This document shows, piece after piece, positions 54,319 to 62,961 of a stretch of 64,000 bases of DNA. The notes beneath the pieces are model-generated. The model had not been told where the DNA came from. It did not search any database and saw nothing but the letters and a program-made list of their open reading frames with translations. Made by a program: the position numbers and the translations under genes. Position 1 is the stretch's first letter. Each line of letters begins with the position of its first letter. The DNA comes from Cytobacillus oceanisediminis (lineage in GTDB: Bacteria > Bacillota > Bacilli > Bacillales > Cytobacillaceae): positions 124,001-188,000 of the forward strand of contig NZ_SOEE01000003.1 in NCBI RefSeq assembly GCF_004366035.1. The letters are read 5' to 3'.

Positions 54319-56356
54319 TGATTTTCGAAATATTTACCCGGCCTGAAAAGAACACGGCACCGCCTCCCATATCGGAAAGCCTGTCCGGAGTCAGCGAATT
54401 GACCAGATGTTTTGTTCCTGGGGCGTCTGCCCAAATTCCCTGTGAAACGACTGTACCAGGAAGGACAAGTTCTCCGACAACCGCTTTGAGTTCACATTCC
54501 CCTCGTTCATTCCAAATACGAACCAAGTCGCCATCTTTAATTTCAGCATTTATAGCATCCCTTGTATTTATGTGAAGACGCGGTTCCTTCTCCATGGCTG
54601 CATGTTTTGTATTATTCGAAAAAGTTGAATTCAAAAAGTTATGGTTCGGTGCAGGCACAAATAGAAAAGGGAATTTATTTACTTCCTTCAGCGGTATGTA
54701 TGTCGGCAGAGGAGGATATCCATCATCTTTCATTTTCTGCGAGTATAATTCTATTTTTCCGCTGGGCGTGGGCAGCCTGCCAGGAAAAAGCGGTTTTATC
54801 CTTGCTTTGATAAACTTGTTTTTCTTCAGGGATTCAGCTTTGATTTCCTCAATTAAGGGGTTAGCTGGAAAATCTAATGCGGCATCAATCATTTCTTCTT
54901 CTGTTTCTTTAAAAACAGAATCATGAAAGCCCATTCCTTCTGCAAGAAGCCGAAACACTTCGACATTAGATTTTGATTCGCCGTATGCTTCTATGACTGG
55001 CTCCTGAATTTGGATGTAGTGGTGCCAATAGGATGAATAGATGTCCGTATTCTCAAAAGAAGAAGCCGCCGGCAGTACAATGTCAGCATACTTGGCCGTT
55101 TCGGTTAAGAACAGATCATGGACAACAAGGAACAAATCCTCTCTCTGCAGCCCTTGACGGACCTTATTCCCTTCTGGTGCAACAACAGCAGGGTTGGTTC
55201 CATAGACGTACATAGATTTAATCGGTTTTTCCAGCTCAAAGAGTGCCGAACCGATCCGATTCATATTAATGAGGCGTGTATCCTTTTTGTGCAGGAGGTC
55301 AGGCCTTTGAAGGGCTCCAGTATTAAAAGCAAGATAGCCGGAGTTTCCCTTGATGGCACCGCCGCCCTTTAAGAGCCAGTGTCCTGTAATTGCAGGAAGA
55401 CATGAAATGGTGCGAATGCACATTCCTCCATTGTCGTGATGCTGTGGCCCGTTGCCGATTCGGATAAAAGCAGGGGAAGTCTTTCCATACATACGGGCTA
55501 ATTTCAGAATATCATCTTTTGGCACACCTGTTATGCCGGCTACTGTTTCAGGATCATATTCCTTCACATGTTCACGAAGTTCCTGGTGGCCAACCGTATA
55601 CTTTTTCAGAAAGGGCTCATCTTCCAAATTTTCGTCAAACAAGACGTGCATCATGCCAAGAGCCAGAGCAGCATCAGTGCCGGGAGTAATCGGTATAAAC
55701 CAGTCGGCCATTTTTCCAGTCTGGTTTTTATGGACGTCAATCACAACGATTTTCGCACCGCTCTTTCTTGCTTTTTGTGCGAGAATCATTTGATGCATGT
55801 TCGTGCTGACTGCATTAATGCCCCATAGAATAATGAGCTTTGAATGGATGGTATCCTCCGGATCTATTCCAAAGCTCCCGCCCATTGTGTACGTATATCC
55901 AGCTGTACCGGCAGACTGGCAAATCGTCCTGTCAAGGCGTGATGCTCCGACTTTATGGAAGAAACGGCGGTCCATTCCTTCTGCGTTTAATCTGCCCATA
56001 TTTCCGTAGAAACTATATGGCAGGATGCTTTCAGGGCCATTATTGACTATTAGGTCCTTCCATCTGGAAGTGATCGTGTCTATCGCCTCTTTCCACCCAA
56101 TCCGTTCAAAATGGCCATCACCTTTGGTGCCAGTACGCTTCATTGGATATTTTAGGCGATTTTTATCATAAATCCTTGATGGCATGTTGCGGACCTTATT
56201 GCAAATATTCCCCTGTGTTACGGGATGATTGGGATCTCCTTCAATTTTTACGATTTTTCCTTCTTTTTTATGTACGAGAAGGCCGCATTGATCGGGGCAA
56301 TCCAAGGAGCAAACGGATGGGAAAACACCATCTAAGGTTTTGCTGTAAGAGTTCAT
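54308..56356 (-). CDS. molybdopterin-dependent oxidoreductase, YoaE-like
   Basis: 682 aa from ATG 56356 (AAGGAG 9 nt upstream; ATG 56377 less likely). N-terminal 4Fe-4S ligands in VCSLDCPDQCGLL and NICNK (C-x3-C-x3-C ... C). Bis-MGD binding segments: ILWGINAVSTNMHQM, VIDVHKNQTGKMADW, YGTNPAVVAPEGN; C-terminal molybdopterin dinucleotide domain with PNHNFLNSTFSNN and LVRIWNERGECEL. Resembles B. subtilis YoaE and formate-dehydrogenase-like enzymes. No signal peptide and no electron-transfer subunits nearby. Needs Mo cofactor, yet the local molybdate importer is broken. Confidence 0.88.
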   Translation of the reverse strand: MNSYSKTLDGVFPSVCSLDCPDQCGLLVHKKEGKIVKIEGDPNHPVTQGNICNKVRNMPSRIYDKNRLKYPMKRTGTKGDGHFERIGWKEAIDTITSRWKDLIVNNGPESILPYSFYGNMGRLNAEGMDRRFFHKVGASRLDRTICQSAGTAGYTYTMGGSFGIDPEDTIHSKLIILWGINAVSTNMHQMILAQKARKSGAKIVVIDVHKNQTGKMADWFIPITPGTDAALALGMMHVLFDENLEDEPFLKKYTVGHQELREHVKEYDPETVAGITGVPKDDILKLARMYGKTSPAFIRIGNGPQHHDNGGMCIRTISCLPAITGHWLLKGGGAIKGNSGYLAFNTGALQRPDLLHKKDTRLINMNRIGSALFELEKPIKSMYVYGTNPAVVAPEGNKVRQGLQREDLFLVVHDLFLTETAKYADIVLPAASSFENTDIYSSYWHHYIQIQEPVIEAYGESKSNVEVFRLLAEGMGFHDSVFKETEEEMIDAALDFPANPLIEEIKAESLKKNKFIKARIKPLFPGRLPTPSGKIELYSQKMKDDGYPPLPTYIPLKEVNKFPFLFVPAPNHNFLNSTFSNNTKHAAMEKEPRLHINTRDAINAEIKDGDLVRIWNERGECELKAVVGELVLPGTVVSQGIWADAPGTKHLVNSLTPDRLSDMGGGAVFFSGRVNISKIRKE

Positions 56357-56555
56357 GTCCACATACTCCTTCCTCATAGTATTTCGATCATAACATAAAA
56401 TTCAGTTTATTTGATTGGCGTCTTGAGGCATCCGGCAAATTTCTATAATGAAACACCGAACCTCATATTTGAAACTATGCTTTGAAAAAACTTATGTAAA
56501 ATAGGTTTGATAGATACGAATGGTTCAGAATACATCCGAGCAGGTGAACAGGGAA

Positions 56556-57236
56556 ATGGCGCTAAAAATTGCGATTGTAGATGATCATAAGCTCTTCAGA
56601 GAAGGGGTCAAACGGATACTGGAAATGGAAGAAGACCTTGAAGTTGTTGCTGAAGGGGAAGATGGCCGTGATGCTCTCATAATTGATAAGAATTATAAGC
56701 CTGACGTCATGATTATGGATATCGACATGCCCAATATGAATGGCATCAAAGCAACGGATAAGCTGAATGAAAACAAATCAAAAAGCAAAGTCATTATATT
56801 ATCTTTTTATGATGATGAGAATTATGTGACGAGAGTGCTCCAGTATGGTGCAGCCGGGTACCTCCTTAAAGATATTGGTGCAAAAGGGCTAATCGAAGCA
56901 ATCAGGATTGTTGCAAGCGGCGGCAGTTATCTGGATCCCAAGGTTACACAAAATATTATTAAGGAATACAAAAGACTTACAGAATTAAATTCAGGCAGCA
57001 ATCATGCGTCAAATCAAAACTATCAGCGTCCTCTGCATATTTTGACTCGCCGCGAATGCGAGGTGCTTCAGCTGCTGGCAGATGGAAATAGCAATACTGG
57101 CATCAGTAAAGCGCTTTTTATTAGCGATAAGACGGTTAAAAATCATGTAAGCAGCATTTTGAGAAAGATAAAAGTTCATGATCGGACTCAGGCAGTCCTT
57201 CTAGCCATCAAAAAGGGCTGGGTCAGAATCGGTTAG
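56556..57236 (+). CDS. DegU-like NarL/FixJ response regulator, orphan
   Basis: 226 aa from ATG 56556 (AGGTGA upstream; ATG 56520 lacks a site). Receiver domain with DDH acidic pocket, phospho-Asp in [11 protein letters not shown] and Lys in YLLKDIG; C-terminal LuxR-type [23 protein letters not shown] then [20 protein letters not shown]. Very close to B. subtilis DegU in sequence, but no DegS-like histidine kinase adjoins it. It may be a DegU paralogue taking its phosphate elsewhere. Confidence 0.88.
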   Translation: MALKIAIVDDHKLFREGVKRILEMEEDLEVVAEGEDGRDALIIDKNYKPDVMIMDIDMPNMNGIKATDKLNENKSKSKVIILSFYDDENYVTRVLQYGAAGYLLKDIGAKGLIEAIRIVASGGSYLDPKVTQNIIKEYKRLTELNSGSNHASNQNYQRPLHILTRRECEVLQLLADGNSNTGISKALFISDKTVKNHVSSILRKIKVHDRTQAVLLAIKKGWVRIG

Positions 57237-57259
57237 AACCAATGAATGTAATTCAGAAT

Positions 57260-57290
57260 TGGGCATGTTCTCCTGAGCATGCCTTTTTTC
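57260..57290 (+). terminator. intrinsic terminator
   Basis: GGCATG/CATGCC stem around TTCTCCTGAG, then TTTTTT. Confidence 0.75.
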
Positions 57291-57373
57291 GTTGAGATAG
57301 CAGTAAAAGATGAGTAAACAGATTCGGTAAAAGAAAAGATAACTTTGAAGTGCTTGAAAAGATAGGTGATAAA

Positions 57374-58885
57374 ATGAACCGGTTTTATAAACGCTATTCA
57401 GATTTAATCTTTCATTTGCTCAGTGAAAATAAATGGATCAGTTTAGCTCAGCTGGCAGAACGAACAGGTTTTTCAAAAAGCACGATATGGCGTGATCTGG
57501 AATTCCTGGACACGATACTGCCGGAGGATTGGAAGCTTGAAAGGCATGAGGCTTTTGGAGTTAGGCTGAGAAAACCTGAAAGCGGGACTCTGGAGAGCAT
57601 TTTGAGAGAAATTCGCGATAAGAATACTTATTTCCATACGTTAAAGCTGATTTTATTAAGCGATGGAATAGATATTTCTCTAATATCCAATGAGGTGCAT
57701 ATAAGCCGTTCGACCGCATACCGCCACATTGAAAAGCTTCAGGAGGTTCTTCAGGAATCACAGCTTACTTTAACTTCGAGTCCTTTCAAAGTAGTCGGAG
57801 ATGAAAGAGATATCAGGCGTTTTATCATGCAATACTTAGATTTAATGAGCTTTAAACCGGAAGCTGAGAAGGATTGGCCGTATTCCGGGGATTTTCAGTC
57901 GGCCTTGCTGGTGCAGACCTCGAGCTATTCGATGACTCTCCGGACAGGAGCCGTTCAGCGCCTCAAAATGATCTTATATATTTCAAACCTGCGTATGTCT
58001 ATGGGCTATTTTGTTTCATTTCCAAAAACTTTGGTGGATGCATATAAGGAAAGTAAATTTTTTCTCTCAGCTAAGGAAATAGTGCATTTTATGGCTAAAG
58101 CCAATATTCCTTCCAGGGAAACACAGCTCCAGGAAATACTTTTCTTTGCCATTTATTTAATGAGTGAGGAAAGGCCGACGAATAGATCGGAGCATCTGCG
58201 TTATCTCCGCAGGAGAAGAATAGGCGAAAGGGAACATCCTTTTTCTGTCTACTTAGAAGACCTTTCGAATATTGCTGGCTTCAATTTAACAGATGATGAT
58301 ATCTTTCTATTTCACATTTACCAGACATTCAAGAGAATTTACCTTGAAAAAGAATTAAATACCGAAACACTCCATAGCTCAATGATGCAATATCTTCCAT
58401 ATTATGAGACTAATCCACTTTTCAAAACAATAGAGGACCTGGGAGTCAAAACATTCTCGAAAGTCCCCCTTATTTTTAAAAAGCTGGATGTTCTTGAAAT
58501 CTTTACTCTTCTCCAGGCTGCTATTCTGCGAAAGAGGAATAGGCATGTAATACAAGCTGCGCTTGTATGCCGGACATATTATGAAAAAGATTATATTAGG
58601 GAAGTGCTAAACTATCATTTTGGAAAACAGCTTTCTATATCAACGCTTGATTCATCAAGCATCGATTTAATTTCAGAATATGAAGAGTTTGATCTGGTCA
58701 TATCAACCGATTTTGATCATTCATCCAAGCTTAAAGACCTGCCAGCCATAAATGTTTCTGCATTTCCGACAGGTTCAGAGCTTATGGAAATCAAGCAATT
58801 CATACATGATCATTTTTTAAAGCAAATGGACCTGGATAAAGAGATGATCTATCCCTTTGAAAAGCAGGATGAGCCATACTCATAA
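57374..58885 (+). CDS. Mga/AtxA-type PRD-like transcriptional regulator
   Basis: 503 aa from ATG 57374 (AGGTGATAAA upstream). Two N-terminal HTHs: WISLAQLAERTGFSKSTIWR (~23-42) and GIDISLISNEVHISRSTAYR (~96-115); central PRD-like helical region (~170-380) and a C-terminal EIIB-like domain (VCRTYYEKDYIREVLNYHFG). Family members (Mga, AtxA) respond to PTS phosphorylation. Targets unknown; monocistronic. Confidence 0.8.
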   Translation: MNRFYKRYSDLIFHLLSENKWISLAQLAERTGFSKSTIWRDLEFLDTILPEDWKLERHEAFGVRLRKPESGTLESILREIRDKNTYFHTLKLILLSDGIDISLISNEVHISRSTAYRHIEKLQEVLQESQLTLTSSPFKVVGDERDIRRFIMQYLDLMSFKPEAEKDWPYSGDFQSALLVQTSSYSMTLRTGAVQRLKMILYISNLRMSMGYFVSFPKTLVDAYKESKFFLSAKEIVHFMAKANIPSRETQLQEILFFAIYLMSEERPTNRSEHLRYLRRRRIGEREHPFSVYLEDLSNIAGFNLTDDDIFLFHIYQTFKRIYLEKELNTETLHSSMMQYLPYYETNPLFKTIEDLGVKTFSKVPLIFKKLDVLEIFTLLQAAILRKRNRHVIQAALVCRTYYEKDYIREVLNYHFGKQLSISTLDSSSIDLISEYEEFDLVISTDFDHSSKLKDLPAINVSAFPTGSELMEIKQFIHDHFLKQMDLDKEMIYPFEKQDEPYS

Positions 58886-58889
58886 GGAG

Positions 58890-58920
58890 ACGCCTTCAAG
58901 CTGAAGGTGTTTTTTTATTT
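58890..58920 (+). terminator. intrinsic terminator
   Basis: CGCCTTCA/TGAAGGTG stem, AGC loop, T7. Confidence 0.8.
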
Positions 58921-58942
58921 ATTTTTTAAAACATGTTGATTT

Positions 58943-58957
58943 TGATAATCATTATCA
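58943..58957. promoter_or_regulatory. Fur box
   Basis: TGATAATCATTATCA is a perfect 7-1-7 Fur box, 68 nt before the TTG start of the Fe-S nuclease-like gene. A second, half-conserved copy (TGATAATCGGTTTCA) lies at 58975-58989. Confidence 0.85.
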
Positions 58958-59024
58958 ATTAAAATAAAGATAGATGATAATCGGTTTCAATTATACATAG
59001 TTTTGATTTTAAGGAGGCGAGGAG

Positions 59025-59792
59025 TTGATCAAAAACTCTCAAGTATCCGTCCGCACAATGACTGACCAGAATTTAACGGACTTTATCCGGTGCCCTTATA
59101 AATTTTATTACGCACATATTGAAAAGAAAAAACACCCTCTTGGCTGGCGTCAGGCCATTCAGCATATTATCAATAAAGTTGTTTCATCCTATTTTCAGCT
59201 GCCGCAAAGCCATCGCACTCCTGCGAACGTTCTTATGCTGATCGATCAATATTGGGGAAGGCTGGAGCTTCGCATGTTTGATTCCCAGCTCCAATATTAT
59301 ATGGCTGCAGCAACGGTAACTGATAGTTTAATGAGAAACTTAAGCAGTGAATCTGAAATAGCACAGCCGCTGTTTTTGTATGAAAGGTTCAGAATGAATC
59401 TTAAAGAGCTGAATGCAGATCTTTCTTTAACTTTTGATGTCGCGGAATGGCAGCAGGACTCTTTTATAGTGAAGAAATTCCTGGTGGATGCTGATGAGCA
59501 AATGCTTGAGCTCTATTGTCATTTAACAGTGGTTTTTTCAGAAAAGGTATTTGGAATAAGGCCGGCCAGAATTGAGGTCGTAACATTAATGGATGGTGAT
59601 AGGCATGTATTCAATCCAAATAAAGATAGCCTTGAAGCGGGATTAATCTATCTGCAGATGATGAAGGCGCTTCTTGAAGACACAAGACAGTTTTCGGATT
59701 TGTACAATATGAATGAGTGTCCAGCCTGTCCTTTTCAGGGAGTCTGCGACAGGGATGAAAAGAATGAGCGAAAACAAAAATACTTATCCTAA
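59025..59792 (+). CDS. Fe-S PD-(D/E)XK nuclease-like protein, Fur-controlled, possibly inactive
   Basis: 255 aa from TTG 59025 (AAGGAGG 7 nt upstream). Cys23 (FIRCPYKF) plus Cys232-x2-Cys235-x5-Cys241 (ECPACPFQGVC) match the four-Cys 4Fe-4S layout of Cas4 and AddB nucleases. The core reads LTFDVAEWQQDSFIVKKFLV, where the normal (D/E)-x-K is V-x-K-like, so the carboxylate next to the catalytic Lys seems missing. No cas genes nearby. Iron control through the Fur box is unusual for such a nuclease. Possibly an iron or Fe-S sensor, or a DNA-binding factor. Confidence 0.75.
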   Translation: MIKNSQVSVRTMTDQNLTDFIRCPYKFYYAHIEKKKHPLGWRQAIQHIINKVVSSYFQLPQSHRTPANVLMLIDQYWGRLELRMFDSQLQYYMAAATVTDSLMRNLSSESEIAQPLFLYERFRMNLKELNADLSLTFDVAEWQQDSFIVKKFLVDADEQMLELYCHLTVVFSEKVFGIRPARIEVVTLMDGDRHVFNPNKDSLEAGLIYLQMMKALLEDTRQFSDLYNMNECPACPFQGVCDRDEKNERKQKYLS

Positions 59793-59830
59793 AAAAGGCG
59801 CCTGGGGAAAACCAGGCGCTTCTGTTGTTT
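59791..59830 (+). terminator. intrinsic terminator
   Basis: Perfect 8-bp stem GCGCCTGG/CCAGGCGC around GGAAAA, then TTCTGTTGTTT; after the nuclease-like gene. Confidence 0.8.
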
Positions 59831-59937
59831 ATGAATATGCAGAACCGATTTAGGGTAAATGTATTTCCATTGCTTTTAAATGAATTTCCCGCTAAAGTTT
59901 TTACAGGGATGTTAGGTAGAAAGGTTGCGATTCTTCT

Positions 59938-60999
59938 TTGAATATACTAATTACAGGTGCAAACGGTTTTTTAGGGAAAAAGCTTTCATTAAAGCTTTTG
60001 GAACAGGGGCATGAACTTTATTTATTAGTCAGGAGCAGAAAGCGGCTGGATGCTTTCATGCAAGGCGAGGGAAGCGATTTTTCCAGACAGATTCATATAT
60101 TGGAAGGCGATGTTACAGAAGAGCATCTTGGATTAAATAGAGAACTGGTGCATTCATTAAAAGGAAAGATAGATGCCTTATATCATAGTGCAGCACTTCT
60201 ATCTTTTGATGAAAAGGATAGGGATAAGACTTTTAAAGTGAATGTGGGAGGAACAGAAAATGTTCTGAATCTTGCTTTGGAAATAAATTGTCCAAAAGTT
60301 TTATATATCAGTACCGCCTATACGGTTGGGAAAGAGATTTTTGGGGCGGAGGCTCTTTACTCTGCGGACAGGCGTTTTGTAAATCCCTATGAAGCTTCCA
60401 AATGCGAGGCAGAACACCTCGTATATACATTTCGGGAAAAACTGGATATTGTTATTCTCCGTCCGGCTATTATCATCGGTGATTCCAGAACAGGTGAAGC
60501 AGATACAAACTTCGGCTTATATGGATTTCTAAAAGGCATTAAGATCTTAAAGAAACGGGCCATGCGAAGACAAGACGGCCAATTCTGCAGAATCTATTTG
60601 GATCCAGAAGTTGCCCAGAATTTTGTGCCAGTGAATTATGTTATAGATACACTGGATGCCGCCCTGATTCATGCAGAAAATGGCGGGATTTTCAACATTA
60701 CAAACCCTAACCCGCCTCTGCAATCAGATGTATATGAAATAGTAAAAGAGGTATTGGATTTTCCGCAATTGGAGATGTGTGTCCCATTATCTTCTGCAGA
60801 AATGACAAGTGAGGAAAAGGCTTTTCATAATTCAATGAGCATTTTCCACAGCTATTTCCAGCGGACCATTGATTTTCCATCAGACAATACGCAAAAGCTG
60901 CTTGCAGATGCAGGAGTTCCCATGCTGCAAATGGACCGTGATGTATTAACAAGAATAATAGCAGGATATTTGCTCGATGAAGCAAGTATATCTTCCTGA
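59938..60999 (+). CDS. NAD-dependent epimerase/dehydratase (extended SDR)
   Basis: 353 aa. TTG start gives MNILITGANGFLGKKLSLKL, with the T-G-x-x-G-x-x-G loop at the very N-terminus; a TAG upstream forbids an earlier start and the ribosome site (AGAAAGG, 13 nt away) is poor. Catalytic YEASKCEAEH (Tyr-x-x-x-Lys, ~151). RPAIIIGDSRTGE follows. Resembles fatty-acyl-reductase-like or thioester-reductase-like extended SDRs. Substrate unknown. Confidence 0.8.
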   Translation: MNILITGANGFLGKKLSLKLLEQGHELYLLVRSRKRLDAFMQGEGSDFSRQIHILEGDVTEEHLGLNRELVHSLKGKIDALYHSAALLSFDEKDRDKTFKVNVGGTENVLNLALEINCPKVLYISTAYTVGKEIFGAEALYSADRRFVNPYEASKCEAEHLVYTFREKLDIVILRPAIIIGDSRTGEADTNFGLYGFLKGIKILKKRAMRRQDGQFCRIYLDPEVAQNFVPVNYVIDTLDAALIHAENGGIFNITNPNPPLQSDVYEIVKEVLDFPQLEMCVPLSSAEMTSEEKAFHNSMSIFHSYFQRTIDFPSDNTQKLLADAGVPMLQMDRDVLTRIIAGYLLDEASISS

Positions 61000-61004
61000 T
61001 AAAA

Positions 61005-61040
61005 GAAAAGACCGGGGTTTGATTTCCCGGTCTTCCTTTA
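61005..61040. terminator. bidirectional intrinsic terminator
   Basis: AAGACCGGG/CCCGGTCTT perfect 9-bp stem, then TCCTTTATT; A-rich on the left, serving the convergent genes. Confidence 0.8.
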
Positions 61041-61045
61041 TTCAT

Positions 61046-62149
61046 TCATGCCTGTTCCCCGCCTTTTTGGGCACCTGCTTCAAGTGGGGCTTTTAAAAGC
61101 TTCCGGTGCTTAATTTCCATAGTCTGAATTTGATTCAATTCCTCAATTAAGTCATGGATGGAGAGAACCTCATATAAAATGGCTGTTTCAGGCTGGACAT
61201 GGTGGTGTGTGCGCGGTCTCAAACCGCCTGCAGGGTTCAGCTGTTTTTGCTCAATAAACCACTGTGTTACTTCGCTGATTTTTTTATGATGGCTTTCTGT
61301 AATAAGAAAGCCCGGGTCATATAGGCTGTCTTTTATATCCTCAAGAACAGCAGCGGCTGCCTTTTTCCTGTCCTTCTCCAGCTCCGGAAGGACAGTTGGC
61401 AGAAAGATCAAGTTTCCCACGTGATAGGTAATCTGCCTTAAAATAGTCAGTTTTTTATATTCATAATGAAAGTTGCGCATATCTTCACGGCTAAATCGGT
61501 GATACCTATATTCTGCTTTTTGATAATGGCATAAGGTTTCGGTTTTATCGATATCTTTAATAAGTCTTTGAAAATCAGAACGGACAGTGCCATCGGATCC
61601 CTGTGAATTGAAAATTTCAAGGCCTCTTTTATGTAAAATGTCACCGGATCGTCTGTAAAGGGCATGTATGTTTTTTATGATTGATGTTGAGTAATTGGGA
61701 GGCATGACAAAAAAGTTAACTGCTGTGGAAACGACAATTCCGGTAGTCGTAGTCCCCAATCGAATGAAAAAAGAGGACAGATAATGGTCCTGTACTGTTG
61801 AAATCATAGCGACACCCGTCAATGTAGCCACCAGCATTCCATCGTGAAGCTTCAGCTTATGGCAGACAATGATTGTCGCAAGCGACACGGAAGCATAACT
61901 GTACGGGCTGTCCCCGAAAATGAACGTAAATAATACAGCAAATCCCGCACCAATGGCTGCCGCCGGAAACCGGACATATGCTTTCCGAATTGAGTCCGCA
62001 ACAGTGGGCTCAATCGTAACGATTGCCGTAATCACAGCAAACATGGCTGGCCAATCCAGCATATGGCAAATAAAAGCTGTTATAAAAACCGCCAGTCCGG
62101 TTTTGGCGATTCTTCCTCCTATAAATTTATATGGAATAGTCTGTTTCAT
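61046..62149 (-). CDS. aromatic acid exporter (ArAE/FUSC-like) family protein
   Basis: 367 aa from ATG 62149 (AGAAGGATT upstream; the frame is open 23 codons further without a site). About five N-terminal helices with PAMFAVITAIVTIEPTVADS then FPAAAIGAGFAVLFTFIFGD, the conserved ArAE repeat, then a long cytoplasmic helical C-terminal domain (~170-340). Related to YgaE/YqjA-type proteins. Probable efflux role; substrate unknown. Confidence 0.8.
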   Translation of the reverse strand: MKQTIPYKFIGGRIAKTGLAVFITAFICHMLDWPAMFAVITAIVTIEPTVADSIRKAYVRFPAAAIGAGFAVLFTFIFGDSPYSYASVSLATIIVCHKLKLHDGMLVATLTGVAMISTVQDHYLSSFFIRLGTTTTGIVVSTAVNFFVMPPNYSTSIIKNIHALYRRSGDILHKRGLEIFNSQGSDGTVRSDFQRLIKDIDKTETLCHYQKAEYRYHRFSREDMRNFHYEYKKLTILRQITYHVGNLIFLPTVLPELEKDRKKAAAAVLEDIKDSLYDPGFLITESHHKKISEVTQWFIEQKQLNPAGGLRPRTHHHVQPETAILYEVLSIHDLIEELNQIQTMEIKHRKLLKAPLEAGAQKGGEQA

Positions 62150-62348
62150 ACATAATCCTTCTTTTAATCTGTGGTTTAATATTAAATTTATATTAGTGCA
62201 AGAAACCAATAAGAGCAAATGTGAATCTTCTGATAAAGAGAAATTATCCCGATGACATCATCTGATAGTATGTTAAAATAGACAACTATAAAGTATAAAT
62301 ATTGAATATATATAAGATTTTACGGAATTAGAGGAAGGGTGAGTTTGA

Positions 62349-62864
62349 ATGTCAATTGAAAGTGTGAAAGCCCATTTTAAAAAATGGGATCGGGAACAGG
62401 ATGTAATGGAGTTTGATTCTTTAAGTGCAACAGTGGAACAGGCTGCTGAAACTATCGGTGTCAGCCCTGCACAAATTGCCAAGACTCTTTCCTTCAGGGG
62501 GGATGGGGATGAAGCAATTCTTGTGGTGGCAGCAGGCGATGCCAAGGTTGATAACAAGAAGTTCCGGAAAACGTTCGGTTTCAAAGCCCGGATGCTTTCA
62601 GCGGAGGAAGTCCTCGAGCAGACCGGCCATGCCGTAGGCGGTGTGTGTCCATTTGGACTGAAAAATGACCTGGATGTATATCTGGATGAATCTATGAAAA
62701 GATTCGAGACCCTATTCCCTGCATGCGGAAGCAGCAATTCCGCCATTGAACTGACACCTGATGAAATTAATACATATTCAGATGCAAAAGCCTGGGTAGA
62801 TGTGTGCAAGGACTGGGAAGAGGCGCTGATCATCGAGCGGCCGCTGGAAAAAATAACGAAATAG
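62349..62864 (+). CDS. YbaK/EbsC family aminoacyl-tRNA deacylase-like protein
   Basis: 171 aa. VEQAAETIGVSPAQIAKTLS near residue 29, VVAAGDAKVDNKKFRK with the conserved catalytic-type Lys near 75, and GHAVGGVCPFGLKN near 98 (G-x-x-P loop). Family members hydrolyse mischarged tRNAs in trans (Cys-tRNAPro, Ala-tRNAPro). GGAAGGGTGAG precedes the ATG. Confidence 0.88.
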   Translation: MSIESVKAHFKKWDREQDVMEFDSLSATVEQAAETIGVSPAQIAKTLSFRGDGDEAILVVAAGDAKVDNKKFRKTFGFKARMLSAEEVLEQTGHAVGGVCPFGLKNDLDVYLDESMKRFETLFPACGSSNSAIELTPDEINTYSDAKAWVDVCKDWEEALIIERPLEKITK

Positions 62865-62961
62865 ATGTCATATTTTCGTGCTGAAATCAAAGAAGTGTTG
62901 TATAATTATAATTAATACTGAATAAATATATATAATTGCGGGTTAGGAGAGCAGATAATTC

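Noticed and set aside
54562..56379. Several plus-strand frames opposite the molybdopterin oxidoreductase
   Set aside because: Shadows of the oxidoreductase coding strand; no ribosome sites or domains.
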